Assembly (NCBI GenBank): GCA_965230535.1
Contig: OZ246010.1
Span: 2,170,001 to 2,234,000 of the forward strand
Length of the DNA: 64,000 nt
Source: JAUILH01 sp965230535
GTDB taxonomy: Bacteria > Bacteroidota > Bacteroidia > Flavobacteriales_D > JAUILH01
Direction: 5' to 3'
Shown: in pieces, positions 42,716 to 52,513 of the stretch
How the letters are laid out: the number at the start of each line of letters is the position of its first letter
Position numbering within the stretch: the first letter of the stretch is position 1
Position numbers and translations under genes: made by a program
Notes under the pieces: model-generated
Told to the model about the DNA's origin: nothing
Database searches by the model: none
What the model saw: only the letters and a program-made list of their open reading frames with translations

Positions 42716-44674
42716 TTACTTAAACGGGTTTTGTCTGAGCATAGTGACAATGCCTTTTTCTTCAAAAGCTTCACCATCAAAACCGGTTGCTTTAATCACA
42801 TAAAAATAGGTTCCGTCTGTTACTCTTTGACCAGCAGGAGCAGTTCGTCCATCCCACCAACCTTCCGGACCATGCCATTCGTATACAAGGGCGCCATATC
42901 TGTTAAAAATCTGTCCATGAAGCTGAGTAATTCCAATGGCCGTTGGTTTAAATACATCATTGATTCCATCTCCATTTGGTGTAAACACATTTGGAACTGT
43001 TAATCCTGGTTCTCCTATAATTTCTATAACCACACTTGCGGTATCTGTACAATTTCCGTCACTCACCGTCAAAATGGCTGTAAACGTGCCTGCTGTGTTG
43101 TAAACATAACTTGGACTAACATCCGTAGAGCTTCCCGAATCACCAAAATCCCATGAATAATTCGTTGCACCAATACTCGCATCAGTGAAATCGACAGTCA
43201 CAGGAATAAACCCGGTAACCGGATTTGCAGAGAAATTTGCCACAGGCGTCCCGGGGCCACTTAGCGTTACCTGAGAACTTGTCACACATCCATCATCATC
43301 TACCAAAACAATGTTGTAGACCCCAACCCCAAGATTTGGAAACGAATCTGTCGGGAATAAGATTTGCCCGTTGTCAATGCTATACTGAATTGGTCCGGAT
43401 TGTGACAAAGCGTTAATCACAATGCTTCCGTCTGTGCTGGTTGGGCAAGTTGGCTGAATAACATCTATACTCACAATGGTTGGTCCTCCGCCCGAATTGA
43501 TTACAACCGATCCACTGTCTGTACATCCATTGGCATCCTGAACGTAATAATAGTAGGTTCCCGGAGCAATTCCCGGATAACTTGAAGCGCTCGTATAGGT
43601 TGCTCCGCTGTCTATCGAGTACATATATGCCGGAGAACCTCCTGTTGGGTTAAAGCTAAGAGATGCGTTTCCTCCAACACATGTTTCATCTAAAGACACC
43701 GGATTAGCTATCAAAGGGTCTGGTTCTACCATAACTATGCTGGCGCCTACCGGACAACCATTGACGTCTTCTACCACCACATCATAGGTTCCCGGTCCTA
43801 AACCGGTAAATGTATTGTTTGCCTGAAAGTTCTGGCCTCCGTCATTTGAATAGGTAATGGGCTGACTTCCAAAGGCCATAACGGTTATGGACCCATCGTT
43901 TCCTCCATTACAGAACGGGTTGATGAAGTTAAGTGTAATGATATCCGGACCAAATCCGGTTGCGCTGTTCACAAAAATGGTATTGGTGTCTGTACAACCT
44001 GCTCCATCAATAACAACGCCCGTGTATACCCCGGCTGCTTGCGAACCAAAAAAGTTAGGAGCCTGATATCCTGCTCCACCGTCTATACTATACATATAGC
44101 TGCCATCACCACCAACTGCGTTGATAGTGATGTCTCCATCACTTGCCGGACAAGAAGCATCTGTTGTGACGCTTGTAAACGTCAGTTCTGTTGGTTCGTT
44201 GATGGTGAAGGTGGTAGTATCCACACAAAAAGTCGTATCCATAATTACCAGCGTGTAATTGCCGGCCGCTAAGTCTAAAAAGTTGCCATTATCCTGAATG
44301 GTGTCTCCTACCAGTTCGAAGGTAAGAGGTCCGGTACCAGTCGCAGTTACTGTAAGCGACCCATCGGTAAAGCCAAAACACGTGGCGTCCGTTGTAGCAA
44401 AGCTATTTTGAGTAATTCCCCCTGTTCCGTAAAGAGTATAATGCAAAGTGTCGGTAAAGCCTGTGGCGTTTTCAGCAATTAGAGTGTACTGACCTGGTGC
44501 CAGGTTAGAAAAAGTAGAATCTGTCTGGTAGGTTTGTCCGCTATCGGCTGAAAACATAAAGCCTGTTCCACCAGAAGCATTGATTGTGATGCTTCCATCT
44601 GATGCACCACAAGTTGGTGTGGTTACATCAATACTATCTATGGTAATAACTTGTCCAAACGACTGTACAGACAA
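42716..44674 (-). CDS. SprB-repeat/PKD surface protein with T9SS type B (CHU_C) sorting domain
   Basis: 652 residues as read from TTG 44674. Seven or so SprB-like repeats of about 70 residues, each with C-x-A/P-S/T-x-D-GSITI and a later YSIDxGxxY (e.g. CGASDGSITINASGG, CPASDGDITINAVGG). They are followed by a PKD domain (FTDASIGATNYSWDFGDSG) and the C-terminal gliding motility-associated domain VPNVFTPNGDGINDVFKP ... GIVTML. It is secreted by the T9SS and may act as an adhesin. The signal peptide-like stretch lies upstream of the TTG, and no ordinary start codon precedes it (see findings). Confidence 0.88.
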   Translation of the reverse strand: MSVQSFGQVITIDSIDVTTPTCGASDGSITINASGGTGFMFSADSGQTYQTDSTFSNLAPGQYTLIAENATGFTDTLHYTLYGTGGITQNSFATTDATCFGFTDGSLTVTATGTGPLTFELVGDTIQDNGNFLDLAAGNYTLVIMDTTFCVDTTTFTINEPTELTFTSVTTDASCPASDGDITINAVGGDGSYMYSIDGGAGYQAPNFFGSQAAGVYTGVVIDGAGCTDTNTIFVNSATGFGPDIITLNFINPFCNGGNDGSITVMAFGSQPITYSNDGGQNFQANNTFTGLGPGTYDVVVEDVNGCPVGASIVMVEPDPLIANPVSLDETCVGGNASLSFNPTGGSPAYMYSIDSGATYTSASSYPGIAPGTYYYYVQDANGCTDSGSVVINSGGGPTIVSIDVIQPTCPTSTDGSIVINALSQSGPIQYSIDNGQILFPTDSFPNLGVGVYNIVLVDDDGCVTSSQVTLSGPGTPVANFSANPVTGFIPVTVDFTDASIGATNYSWDFGDSGSSTDVSPSYVYNTAGTFTAILTVSDGNCTDTASVVIEIIGEPGLTVPNVFTPNGDGINDVFKPTAIGITQLHGQIFNRYGALVYEWHGPEGWWDGRTAPAGQRVTDGTYFYVIKATGFDGEAFEEKGIVTMLRQNPFK

Positions 44675-44926
44675 GAATACAAGTAGAATAGCAGCAATAT
44701 GTTTAAAACAGTAAGTAATGGGTCTTTCTTTATACTTGTATGACGCTTTAAGTCAGCAACACGTTGCTTATACTGTTTGGCGCATAAAATGTTCCAATTT
44801 TACTCAAAAATATTGGTTTGTGCGATCATTTGATATGAGGATACACGAACTTTCCGACAAGACATTGTTATGAAGTATCATTTTCTTAACATTTTGAGAC
44901 TGTCATATTCGTAATTTAGTGATACA

Positions 44927-47080
44927 ATGGGAAGAAAACACGGGAAAAAGAAGAACCCAAAAAAGAATAAAGTTTTAAGACAGCTCACCGGACCGGTTTT
45001 AGCCGTATTTGAGAACAGTCCGAAACGGTCTTTTAACTACAAGCAAATAGCCGCCATATTTAAGGTTTCTGATGCGCCTACCAGGCAAGCTATTATCGAG
45101 ATTTTGGCCGTTCAGAAAGCCAAGGGGCGCCTTAAAGAGATTTCTCCGGGTAAGTTTGCCATCGCTAAAATGGACAAGGTTGTTGAAGGCAGGATAGAAA
45201 TTACCCGAAGAGGGTCGGGATATGTGGTGAACGATACAATGGATGATATTTTTATTCATCCGAGCAAAACCGGTGGCGCTTTTAACGGAGACACAGTGGC
45301 CGTAACTGTCTTTAAAAAAGGACGTGGTGCAAAGCTGGAAGGTAAAGTAATAGAAGTTGTTGAGAGGGTTAGAAAGCAGTATGTTGGAACTTTTAAGGCC
45401 AATAAAGATTTTGGTTTTGTAGTGTGCGATGACAAATTTATGCACGTGGATTTTTATATCCCCTACAACATGACAGGCGGTGCCAAAGACGGCGAAAAAG
45501 TGGTGGTGAAACTCATCTCCTGGGAAGAACAAGATGATAGCCCAAGAGGAGAGGTGGTTGAGGTTTTAGGTGAAGCCGGAGCACATCATACAGAAATGCA
45601 TGCAATTTTGGCTGCTTACGGGCTTCCGTCTAAGTTTCCGGATTCTGTGGAACAAGCTGCTGAAAACATTCGGGTAGAGATTAATGAAGATGATTTAAAG
45701 GACAGAGAAGACATTAGGGATTTGCTAACCTTTACCATTGACCCGGAAGATGCCAAGGATTTTGATGATGCATTGTCGCTTAAAAAACTGGAAAATGGCA
45801 ACTACGAAATTGGTGTACACATTGCAGACGTATCTCACTATGTAAAACCAGGTGATTTAATTGACCAGGAAGCTTTTTCCAGGGCCACTTCCGTTTATCT
45901 GGTAGATCGGGTAGTTCCTATGCTGCCGGAAAAACTCTCGAATGGTGTATGCTCTTTGAGACCAAATGAAGATAAACTTTGCTATTCTGTGTTTTTTGAG
46001 ATGACGGAAAAGGCATCTGTGGTGAATCATAGAATTGTGAAAACCGCCATTCATTCTGACCGCAGGTTTACTTACGAAGAAGCTCAGGAAAGAATTGAAA
46101 CTAAAGAAGGTGATCTGGCAGAAGAGATTAACCTGATGGACGGCCTGGCAAAAATTTTGAGACGTAACCGCATGAGTTCCGGTGCGCTTGAAATTGGTGG
46201 TGAAGAAGTGAAGTTCCGGTTAGATTCTGATGGTGGCGCCATAGAGGTTTATACCAAGGTTACCAAAGACGCCAATAAGCTAATTGAGGAGTTTATGTTG
46301 TTGGCGAACAAGTATGTGGCCATGGCCGTTGGTAAACCAAAGAAAGGAAATGAACCAAAGCCATTTGTATACCGAGTGCACGAACCACCAGATCCGGATA
46401 AATTGAGCAGATTAGTTCGTTTTTTAAAGCACATAGGCTACAACATTTCAAATCTGACACCAGAAAACTGCACAACCGAACTGAACAAGTTGTTTAAGGA
46501 CATGGAAGACAAGCAGGAAAGCAGTATGATAAAAACTATGGCTATTAGAACCATGTCTAAAGCCGAGTACTCTACGGATAATGTTGGGCACTTTGGTTTG
46601 GCTTTTAGGTATTACAGTCATTTTACCTCTCCGATTAGACGGTACCCGGATTTGATTATTCACCGTTTGTTGCATCAGTACCTGACCAAAAAGGGAAAAT
46701 ATAGCCTGGATCTAGAGCATGCCTGCAAGCACACAAGTACTCAGGAAAAGCTGGCAGCGGAGGCCGAAAGGGAGTCTATTAAATACAAACAGGTTGAATA
46801 TTTACAAGACAAAGTTGGTTTGGTATTTAAGGGTGTGATATCCGGGTTTAACGACAAAGGCATGTTTGTGGAGCTCACAGAATCTAAGTGCGAAGGTATG
46901 GTACGTTTGAGCGACATTATGGACGATAACTATCGTTTTGACGAATCTTTATACCTGGTAAAAGGACAGAAACATGGCAAAGAATATTTCCTGGGAGATG
47001 AGGTAGATGTTTTGGTAAGACAAACCGATTTACATAGAAAGCAGGTTGACCTAGAGCTGGTAGACGAGAATTTCTTTTAG
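44927..47080 (+). CDS. rnr: Ribonuclease R
   Basis: 717 residues. A helix-turn-helix-like start (NYKQIAAIFKVSDAPTRQAIIEIL), two cold-shock domains (IFIHPSKTGGAF; KDFGFVVCDDKFMHVDFYIP), then the RNB catalytic core with FTIDPEDAKDFDDALSL (the Asp cluster) and IGVHIADVSHYVKPG, YYSHFTSPIRRYPDL, and a C-terminal S1 domain (VFKGVISGFNDKGMFVEL). It degrades structured RNA 3' to 5' in rRNA and mRNA quality control. The N-terminus is Lys-rich. It stands alone. Confidence 0.95.
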   Translation: MGRKHGKKKNPKKNKVLRQLTGPVLAVFENSPKRSFNYKQIAAIFKVSDAPTRQAIIEILAVQKAKGRLKEISPGKFAIAKMDKVVEGRIEITRRGSGYVVNDTMDDIFIHPSKTGGAFNGDTVAVTVFKKGRGAKLEGKVIEVVERVRKQYVGTFKANKDFGFVVCDDKFMHVDFYIPYNMTGGAKDGEKVVVKLISWEEQDDSPRGEVVEVLGEAGAHHTEMHAILAAYGLPSKFPDSVEQAAENIRVEINEDDLKDREDIRDLLTFTIDPEDAKDFDDALSLKKLENGNYEIGVHIADVSHYVKPGDLIDQEAFSRATSVYLVDRVVPMLPEKLSNGVCSLRPNEDKLCYSVFFEMTEKASVVNHRIVKTAIHSDRRFTYEEAQERIETKEGDLAEEINLMDGLAKILRRNRMSSGALEIGGEEVKFRLDSDGGAIEVYTKVTKDANKLIEEFMLLANKYVAMAVGKPKKGNEPKPFVYRVHEPPDPDKLSRLVRFLKHIGYNISNLTPENCTTELNKLFKDMEDKQESSMIKTMAIRTMSKAEYSTDNVGHFGLAFRYYSHFTSPIRRYPDLIIHRLLHQYLTKKGKYSLDLEHACKHTSTQEKLAAEAERESIKYKQVEYLQDKVGLVFKGVISGFNDKGMFVELTESKCEGMVRLSDIMDDNYRFDESLYLVKGQKHGKEYFLGDEVDVLVRQTDLHRKQVDLELVDENFF

Positions 47081-47089
47081 GCAGACAGT

Positions 47090-47228
47090 GGCACAAGGAT
47101 AGCAGCGTTAGCCATGCGCAGACGAAACTTACTTAGACTTGCACGAGTAGGCGACCGAAGGGAGCCCGCGGCAGTGTTAGTTTAAGTTGTTTAGGCAAGA
47201 ATGCTATAGCGAATAGCCTGGTTGTGCC
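47090..47228. repeat. Structured intergenic sequence with inverted-repeat ends
   Basis: Between rnr and the convergent LytTR gene, GGCACAA (47090-47096) and TTGTGCC (47222-47228) form the ends of an element of about 140 bases. It has several internal GC-rich palindromic bits (GGGAGCCCGCGGCAG) and related segments (ATAGCAGCGTTAGCC, TATAGCGAATAGCC). It has no reading frame. It may be a dispersed repeat or a small RNA; base composition differs from other spacers here. Weak evidence. Confidence 0.35.
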
Positions 47229-47236
47229 CGAAAAAG

Positions 47237-47989
47237 CTAGATTAGATTGATACGATTTACCAACTCTTCTTTGTAGGACCCACCTATTGGAATGATTTTT
47301 TTGTCGTTTTCAAGAATTAAGTTTGGCTGCTCTATAGCCGAAATTTTATCTAAACGCACAATGAATGAACGGTGCACACGGATGAAGTTGTCTCCCGGCA
47401 ATTTTCGCTCAATATCTTTCATGGTAGAGTGGATGGTGTATCTGCTGTTTAGCGTATTGATAACCACGTAGTCCTTTAAGGCCTCTACAAAGTAGATGTC
47501 TTCTGTTTTAAGCTTAACCAAACGCGAATTAGATTTAACAAAGATGAAATCTGTATTTTCTTTGTTTTCCACAATGTTGAAAAGCAGATCTCTTTCTTTT
47601 TCCACTTCTTTTTCTTTGCCGTGTTTATACAGGGCCATTTCTATTGAAGTGTGTAAATCTATTTCTTTAAACGGCTTGATGATGTACCCGTAAGGCTCGG
47701 TAATTTTTGCTTTAGCCAGAGTAGATTCATCTGCATAGGCGGTTAGAAATATAACCGGAATACCTTTAATTTCTTTAACACGCGCTGCAGTATCGATACC
47801 GGTCATATCGCCTTTTAACATGATGTCCATTAAAACGATATCCGGGTTTTCTGAAGCTACCAACTCCAGAGCTTTTTCTCCTGTTGCAGCAGCTCCAACA
47901 ACATTATAACCCAATTTTTTGAGACTGTGTTGAATGTCTTTAGAAACGATACTCTCGTCCTCAACTACCAATACATTTGTTTTAGCCAT
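47237..47989 (-). CDS. LytTR-type response regulator
   Basis: 250 residues. Receiver domain with VVEDESIVS, phosphoacceptor Asp in IVLMDIMLKGDMTG, TAYADEST and Lys in GYIIKPFKEIDLH, then a linker helix and a LytTR domain (IYFVEALKDYVVINTL, FIRVHRSFIVRLDKI). It is encoded 8 bases overlapping with the end of the PAS kinase gene, so it is its expected partner. It binds DNA upstream of targets that cannot be seen here. Confidence 0.92.
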   Translation of the reverse strand: MAKTNVLVVEDESIVSKDIQHSLKKLGYNVVGAAATGEKALELVASENPDIVLMDIMLKGDMTGIDTAARVKEIKGIPVIFLTAYADESTLAKAKITEPYGYIIKPFKEIDLHTSIEMALYKHGKEKEVEKERDLLFNIVENKENTDFIFVKSNSRLVKLKTEDIYFVEALKDYVVINTLNSRYTIHSTMKDIERKLPGDNFIRVHRSFIVRLDKISAIEQPNLILENDKKIIPIGGSYKEELVNRINLI

Positions 47990-50900
47990 GCGTTTTTTGC
48001 TTTTGTCGCGTAAAAGTAATTAAATATTTAGTGCCATTTTCCTGTATCAAGGTCAATTTACCGTCTAATTGCTCGACCAGTGTTACCACTAATTGCAAAC
48101 CAAGGGTATTGGTGTTTTCGTAATCGAAATTTGGTGGCAGACCTATCCCATTGTCAGACACTACCATGGTAATTTCGTCATTTTCTTCGGATAAACCAAT
48201 AAATATGCTGGCTTTTTTCTGGTTTTCCCCATCCATTTCAGGGAAAGCGTATTTGAGCGCATTAGACACTAACTCGTTAACAATGAGCCCACAAGGTATG
48301 GCCTGATCCAAATCCAAAGAAATTTCACTGATGTCGTACTGCTGATCCAGTTTGCCCGGATTTACCTGATAGGTATATACCAGGTTTTTAGACAAATTAA
48401 GGATGTATTCTGAGAAGTTAATAGAACTGAACGTTTCTGTTTGGTAGAGGCTTTCGTGGATGAAAGACATAGACTTTATCCTGTTCTGACTTTCCCTAAG
48501 TATGTTTAGTGTGTTTTTGTCCTCAACGTAGGACGACTGAAGATTGAGTATGCTGGAAATTACCTGAAGGTTGTTTTTTACCCTGTGGTGTACTTCTTTT
48601 AGCAGGATTTCCTTTTCGTATAACGATTCTTTGATCTTCTCTTCTGTATATTTTTTGTCCGTGATTTCGTGGGCAAGACAGGCAATTTCTCTGATTTCTC
48701 CATTCTCAAGAATAATTGGACTGAGGTATAGCTCAAGCCAAAAGTCGTTTTTACGAATGTCTCTTAGTTTTACCTCAAACTGTTGGGTAGTACCTCTAAG
48801 CGCCCGGTTAAAGTAAGACATGAAATAATCATAATCTTCTGTTGTGAGGTGTTTTTCAACCATAGACAACAAGCTTTCTGTGGCCTCAGGTTTTTCTCCC
48901 AAAAGAAGTTTAGCAGCATTGAAAAAACTGTTGTTGAATGAGATGAAATTCAGGTGTTCATCCACAATCCAGATTAACATGTTTGAGTTGCTCTCGAATA
49001 TAGATTTAATGGTAGATGATTGCTCACTTAAAACCCTTTCAACATCTTTTATTTCTGTGATGTCCCGGCTGATACCCATGGATCCAATTTGCTTGCCTTC
49101 TTCGTTTTTGATGATAGAGGCAGACAGAATGGAACTAAACACCTTTCCGCTTTTGTCAACATTCTCTACTTCACCAATAAAACGACCTTTGTCATTAAGG
49201 TGCTTGGCCACATTATCGTAGGTTTCCGGATTCTTGTACAGGCGTTTTGGACTGATGTTGATGATTTCATCAAAGGTATACCCAAATTTATCGAGGGCGG
49301 CCTGATTAATTTCGCTGATGTTACCTTCGTTGTCTGAGGCCAATATCATATCCAGTGAACTATCGAGTAGGTTCTTAGTAAATCTCTGGTTTTCTCTAAG
49401 CTGTTTTTGAGTACGCATGTGCTCCTCTATCTCGTTTTCTAAGAGCGTGTTTTCTGCCTGAGCTTTAATGAGTTCTTTTTTGGCCGTAATGTCGTTAAAC
49501 ACAGCCTGAATAGCTTTCTCGCCTTTGTAAGTAATCAAAGACGATCTTGTTTCTACATCAATGATGTTTCCGGAAAGTGTTTTGAGCTTTACTTCAATAA
49601 ATGGCAGTTCGTCTCCACCCAACAATTTGTCTTTTCTTTCGAAGGCATGATCGTGATACTCATCCAGTAAAAATTCGTAGATGGTTCGTCTGGCCATTTT
49701 ATCATCCTTGAAGTATTCCTCATAAGATAAAAGCTCGTCAGTTTCTTCCGCATTGATTTGGATGCCGAGTAATTCAAAGGCTTTGTGGTTTGCGTACTTT
49801 ATTTGACCGTCTTGATGAATCACAATTCCGTAAGGAGAGCCGTCAATCAAATGTTGATACTCTTCTCTTCTGGTGTTGATGGTTTGTTCGTAATGTTTTC
49901 TGGAAGTAATATCTGTAATAAACCCTTCCAATCCACACGGTTTTCCTTCTTCATCAAAAATGACCTCACACTGTTCCCAAACCCACTTTTCTTTTCCGGA
50001 TTTATCTACGATGGGATATTCGAAAACAAAGCGCCTTTTTGTTGAGGCTTCATCCAGGATTTCATCAAATGCAGATCTATAGTCCTCATGAATAATGTCG
50101 TTAAAAGAAAGTGTCTTATTACCAATGATGTCTTCTGGTTGATAACCGGTTAGTTCGACACAACCATCACTCATATACTCCATGGTCCAGTTTTCATCGA
50201 TTTTGCACCTGTAGGCCATTCCCGGAAGTTTACCAAGTAAGGTTGCCAGCGCATGTTCACTTTCCATAAGCGCCTCACCGGTTTCTTTAAGCTCGGTAAT
50301 ATCTATCAACGTTCCTTCAATCAGCTGCCAGTCTTCATTTAAATTGGCATTGATGAGACACCAAATTGGTTCGCCGTTTTTGCGTTTCAAACACACTTCA
50401 TAGTTGGTAATTGCCTTTTTCTTTTTAAGCTCACTTACCAGTTTTATCTGGTCTTCACGCTTGTAGTAAAGGTCTTTTACCATCACACTCTTAATGTCCC
50501 GAATGTTGTCGTAGCCAAGCAAATTCACCAAAGAAATGTTACAATCGATTACCTTGTCTTTAGGCGATACTCTAAACACACCCGCCATGTTGCGCTCAAC
50601 CAACCCTCTGTACCTTTTTTCGGAAATTCTCAATGCTTCTTCTGCAAATTTCTTCTGCGTCACATCTCGCATGATTCCGAACTTGGCCATGATTTTACCA
50701 TCCTCAACTTTAGGATAAATGTTTTCTTCTATCCAATGATAGTTCAGTGTTTTCTGATTTCTAAGACGGTAGGTTATGGAAATGGGTTTTTGTTTCTCAA
50801 TAATCACCTTAATCATGGCAATGACATTATCCAAATCTTCCGGATGAACAAAGCTTGCAAGTCCTTCGGAACGAGATTTCTCCTCATACTCCTGAGGAGT

Positions 50901-52508
50901 CATTCCTATGATGTCTTCAATTTGAGGTGAAATGTATTTGAAAACCCCATTTTTATGTTCCTCAGTCGTTTCAATATTGTAAATAATATCGTCCAAACTA
51001 TTGATCACCAAAGACAGGTTCTCTTCACTTTCTCTGAGGGCTTCCTGAGTTTCTTTTAATTGAGTAATTTCAATCAGAGTCCCTTCTATGTATGATGGTT
51101 TACCATTTTCCTCAACCACCATTGAATTTTCAAGTATCCAAATTTCCCTTCCATTGATTAATTCAATTTTGCTTTCGTGGTTAATCATGGATTTTCTGGA
51201 CAGTAGTTTTTCATGAAAACTACCCTGATCAGAACTGGCCACATAGATATCGGGAGAATACTTTCCTATTACTTCTTCCTTCTCTTCAAACCCAAAGATC
51301 CTCGCAAATGAATCGTTACAATCCAGGATTTTCTTATCAGAAACGGATGCTTTGTAGACACCTGCCAGATTTCTTTCGAACAAAGATCTATAGCGTTCTT
51401 CAGAATCTTTTAGTGCATTTTCATATTGTTTTCTGGCGGTAACATCTGTTCCCAAACCATAGTAACCTATGACTTCACCATGGTTGTTGAACTGAGGAAA
51501 AACCTGTTCTTCAATCCAAACATATTCGTCTTTTTTGGGTTGCTTGAATCGATAGGTAATGATCACATTTTGCTTATTCCCAAGTCGACGATTAGCCTCT
51601 ACCACACTGTCTCTGTCATCCTCATGCACAAGACTTAAAATCGTACCCTGGAGAAAGTGTTTTTTGTATTCTTCAATACTGATGCCATATACCGAATCTA
51701 TTCTATCGGAGACGAAATCCAAATTCTGCTTACCATCAATAAATCTCGTGCTATAAACAACCGCATTCACTGCATTTATAACAATGTTGAGTTGTTCGTT
51801 CATATGCTCAATATTACCTCTGGCTTCAACCGTTTCGGTAATATCTATGATACGGGTAACATAATATTTGTTTTTCTTAACCTGAAGAGGAGTGATGCTT
51901 ACTTTTCCCCAGAATTCTCTACCATCTATAGTCTGATATTGCAGGTTTTTTTCCCAAATACCTTTTAGCGCAATTTGCTTCTTACACTTTGTAAATTCTT
52001 CGTCGCTTAACTTATTGATGATAATCTCGTCTCTGCTTGCTCCAATGAGGCTTTGTTTTTCTTTGTAGCCAAACATCTTTACAGCTCTGTCATTGCAATC
52101 AACTATGTTTCTGCTGTAAAAATCTAACAGGAAAATGGCATCCGGCGAATTGTTAAAAACCTCATTTAGTAAATCCCCTTTATACCTACTGGCTTCATTA
52201 ATGAACAGGCTTTTTGCAAAGATGAAGTAAAACAAAAGCAGGTTAATTGCGGAGATGATACAGTTGTAAATCAGGATCTCAATTTCCACATCATGTACAA
52301 TACAGGCAGTGAAAGAAACAAGGATACCTCCGGCCAATAAAATGTACCCTCTGCGTGATTTTGAAAACTGTGCAGAAGCCAATAGAAATACCAGAGCTGA
52401 AAAAATTAATTTCTCTGCGTCCAGTTCATTTAAAAACAGAAGAACAGTAACTACTACACTTAGTAGGATGCTTACAAAAGGAAAGTCGCTTGTAGCTTTG
52501 CTCTGCAT
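47982..52508 (-). CDS. Nine-PAS-domain sensor histidine kinase (HisKA_2 type)
   Basis: 1508 residues. Four or so membrane helices in the first 105 residues, then nine PAS domains, several with PAC ends (DITETVE, DVTARKQYE, DITQLKE). PAS 3 and 5 (ERYRSLFERNLAGVYKAS; KRYRGLVERNMAGVFRVS) and PAS 2 and 4 are recent duplicates. The kinase core is HisKA_2: LLKEVHHRVKNNLQVISSILNLQ with the phospho-His, and an HATPase with NELVSNALKYAFPE and NGIGLPPNFD. It senses several internal signals and phosphorylates the LytTR partner encoded next. It follows the MORN protein gene by 5 bases. Confidence 0.92.
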   Translation of the reverse strand: MQSKATSDFPFVSILLSVVVTVLLFLNELDAEKLIFSALVFLLASAQFSKSRRGYILLAGGILVSFTACIVHDVEIEILIYNCIISAINLLLFYFIFAKSLFINEASRYKGDLLNEVFNNSPDAIFLLDFYSRNIVDCNDRAVKMFGYKEKQSLIGASRDEIIINKLSDEEFTKCKKQIALKGIWEKNLQYQTIDGREFWGKVSITPLQVKKNKYYVTRIIDITETVEARGNIEHMNEQLNIVINAVNAVVYSTRFIDGKQNLDFVSDRIDSVYGISIEEYKKHFLQGTILSLVHEDDRDSVVEANRRLGNKQNVIITYRFKQPKKDEYVWIEEQVFPQFNNHGEVIGYYGLGTDVTARKQYENALKDSEERYRSLFERNLAGVYKASVSDKKILDCNDSFARIFGFEEKEEVIGKYSPDIYVASSDQGSFHEKLLSRKSMINHESKIELINGREIWILENSMVVEENGKPSYIEGTLIEITQLKETQEALRESEENLSLVINSLDDIIYNIETTEEHKNGVFKYISPQIEDIIGMTPQEYEEKSRSEGLASFVHPEDLDNVIAMIKVIIEKQKPISITYRLRNQKTLNYHWIEENIYPKVEDGKIMAKFGIMRDVTQKKFAEEALRISEKRYRGLVERNMAGVFRVSPKDKVIDCNISLVNLLGYDNIRDIKSVMVKDLYYKREDQIKLVSELKKKKAITNYEVCLKRKNGEPIWCLINANLNEDWQLIEGTLIDITELKETGEALMESEHALATLLGKLPGMAYRCKIDENWTMEYMSDGCVELTGYQPEDIIGNKTLSFNDIIHEDYRSAFDEILDEASTKRRFVFEYPIVDKSGKEKWVWEQCEVIFDEEGKPCGLEGFITDITSRKHYEQTINTRREEYQHLIDGSPYGIVIHQDGQIKYANHKAFELLGIQINAEETDELLSYEEYFKDDKMARRTIYEFLLDEYHDHAFERKDKLLGGDELPFIEVKLKTLSGNIIDVETRSSLITYKGEKAIQAVFNDITAKKELIKAQAENTLLENEIEEHMRTQKQLRENQRFTKNLLDSSLDMILASDNEGNISEINQAALDKFGYTFDEIINISPKRLYKNPETYDNVAKHLNDKGRFIGEVENVDKSGKVFSSILSASIIKNEEGKQIGSMGISRDITEIKDVERVLSEQSSTIKSIFESNSNMLIWIVDEHLNFISFNNSFFNAAKLLLGEKPEATESLLSMVEKHLTTEDYDYFMSYFNRALRGTTQQFEVKLRDIRKNDFWLELYLSPIILENGEIREIACLAHEITDKKYTEEKIKESLYEKEILLKEVHHRVKNNLQVISSILNLQSSYVEDKNTLNILRESQNRIKSMSFIHESLYQTETFSSINFSEYILNLSKNLVYTYQVNPGKLDQQYDISEISLDLDQAIPCGLIVNELVSNALKYAFPEMDGENQKKASIFIGLSEENDEITMVVSDNGIGLPPNFDYENTNTLGLQLVVTLVEQLDGKLTLIQENGTKYLITFTRQKQKTHG

Positions 52509-52513
52509 AAGAG

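Noticed and set aside
44999..45532. 177-residue minus-strand frame inside rnr
   Set aside because: rnr is certain on the plus strand; the shadow has no family pattern.
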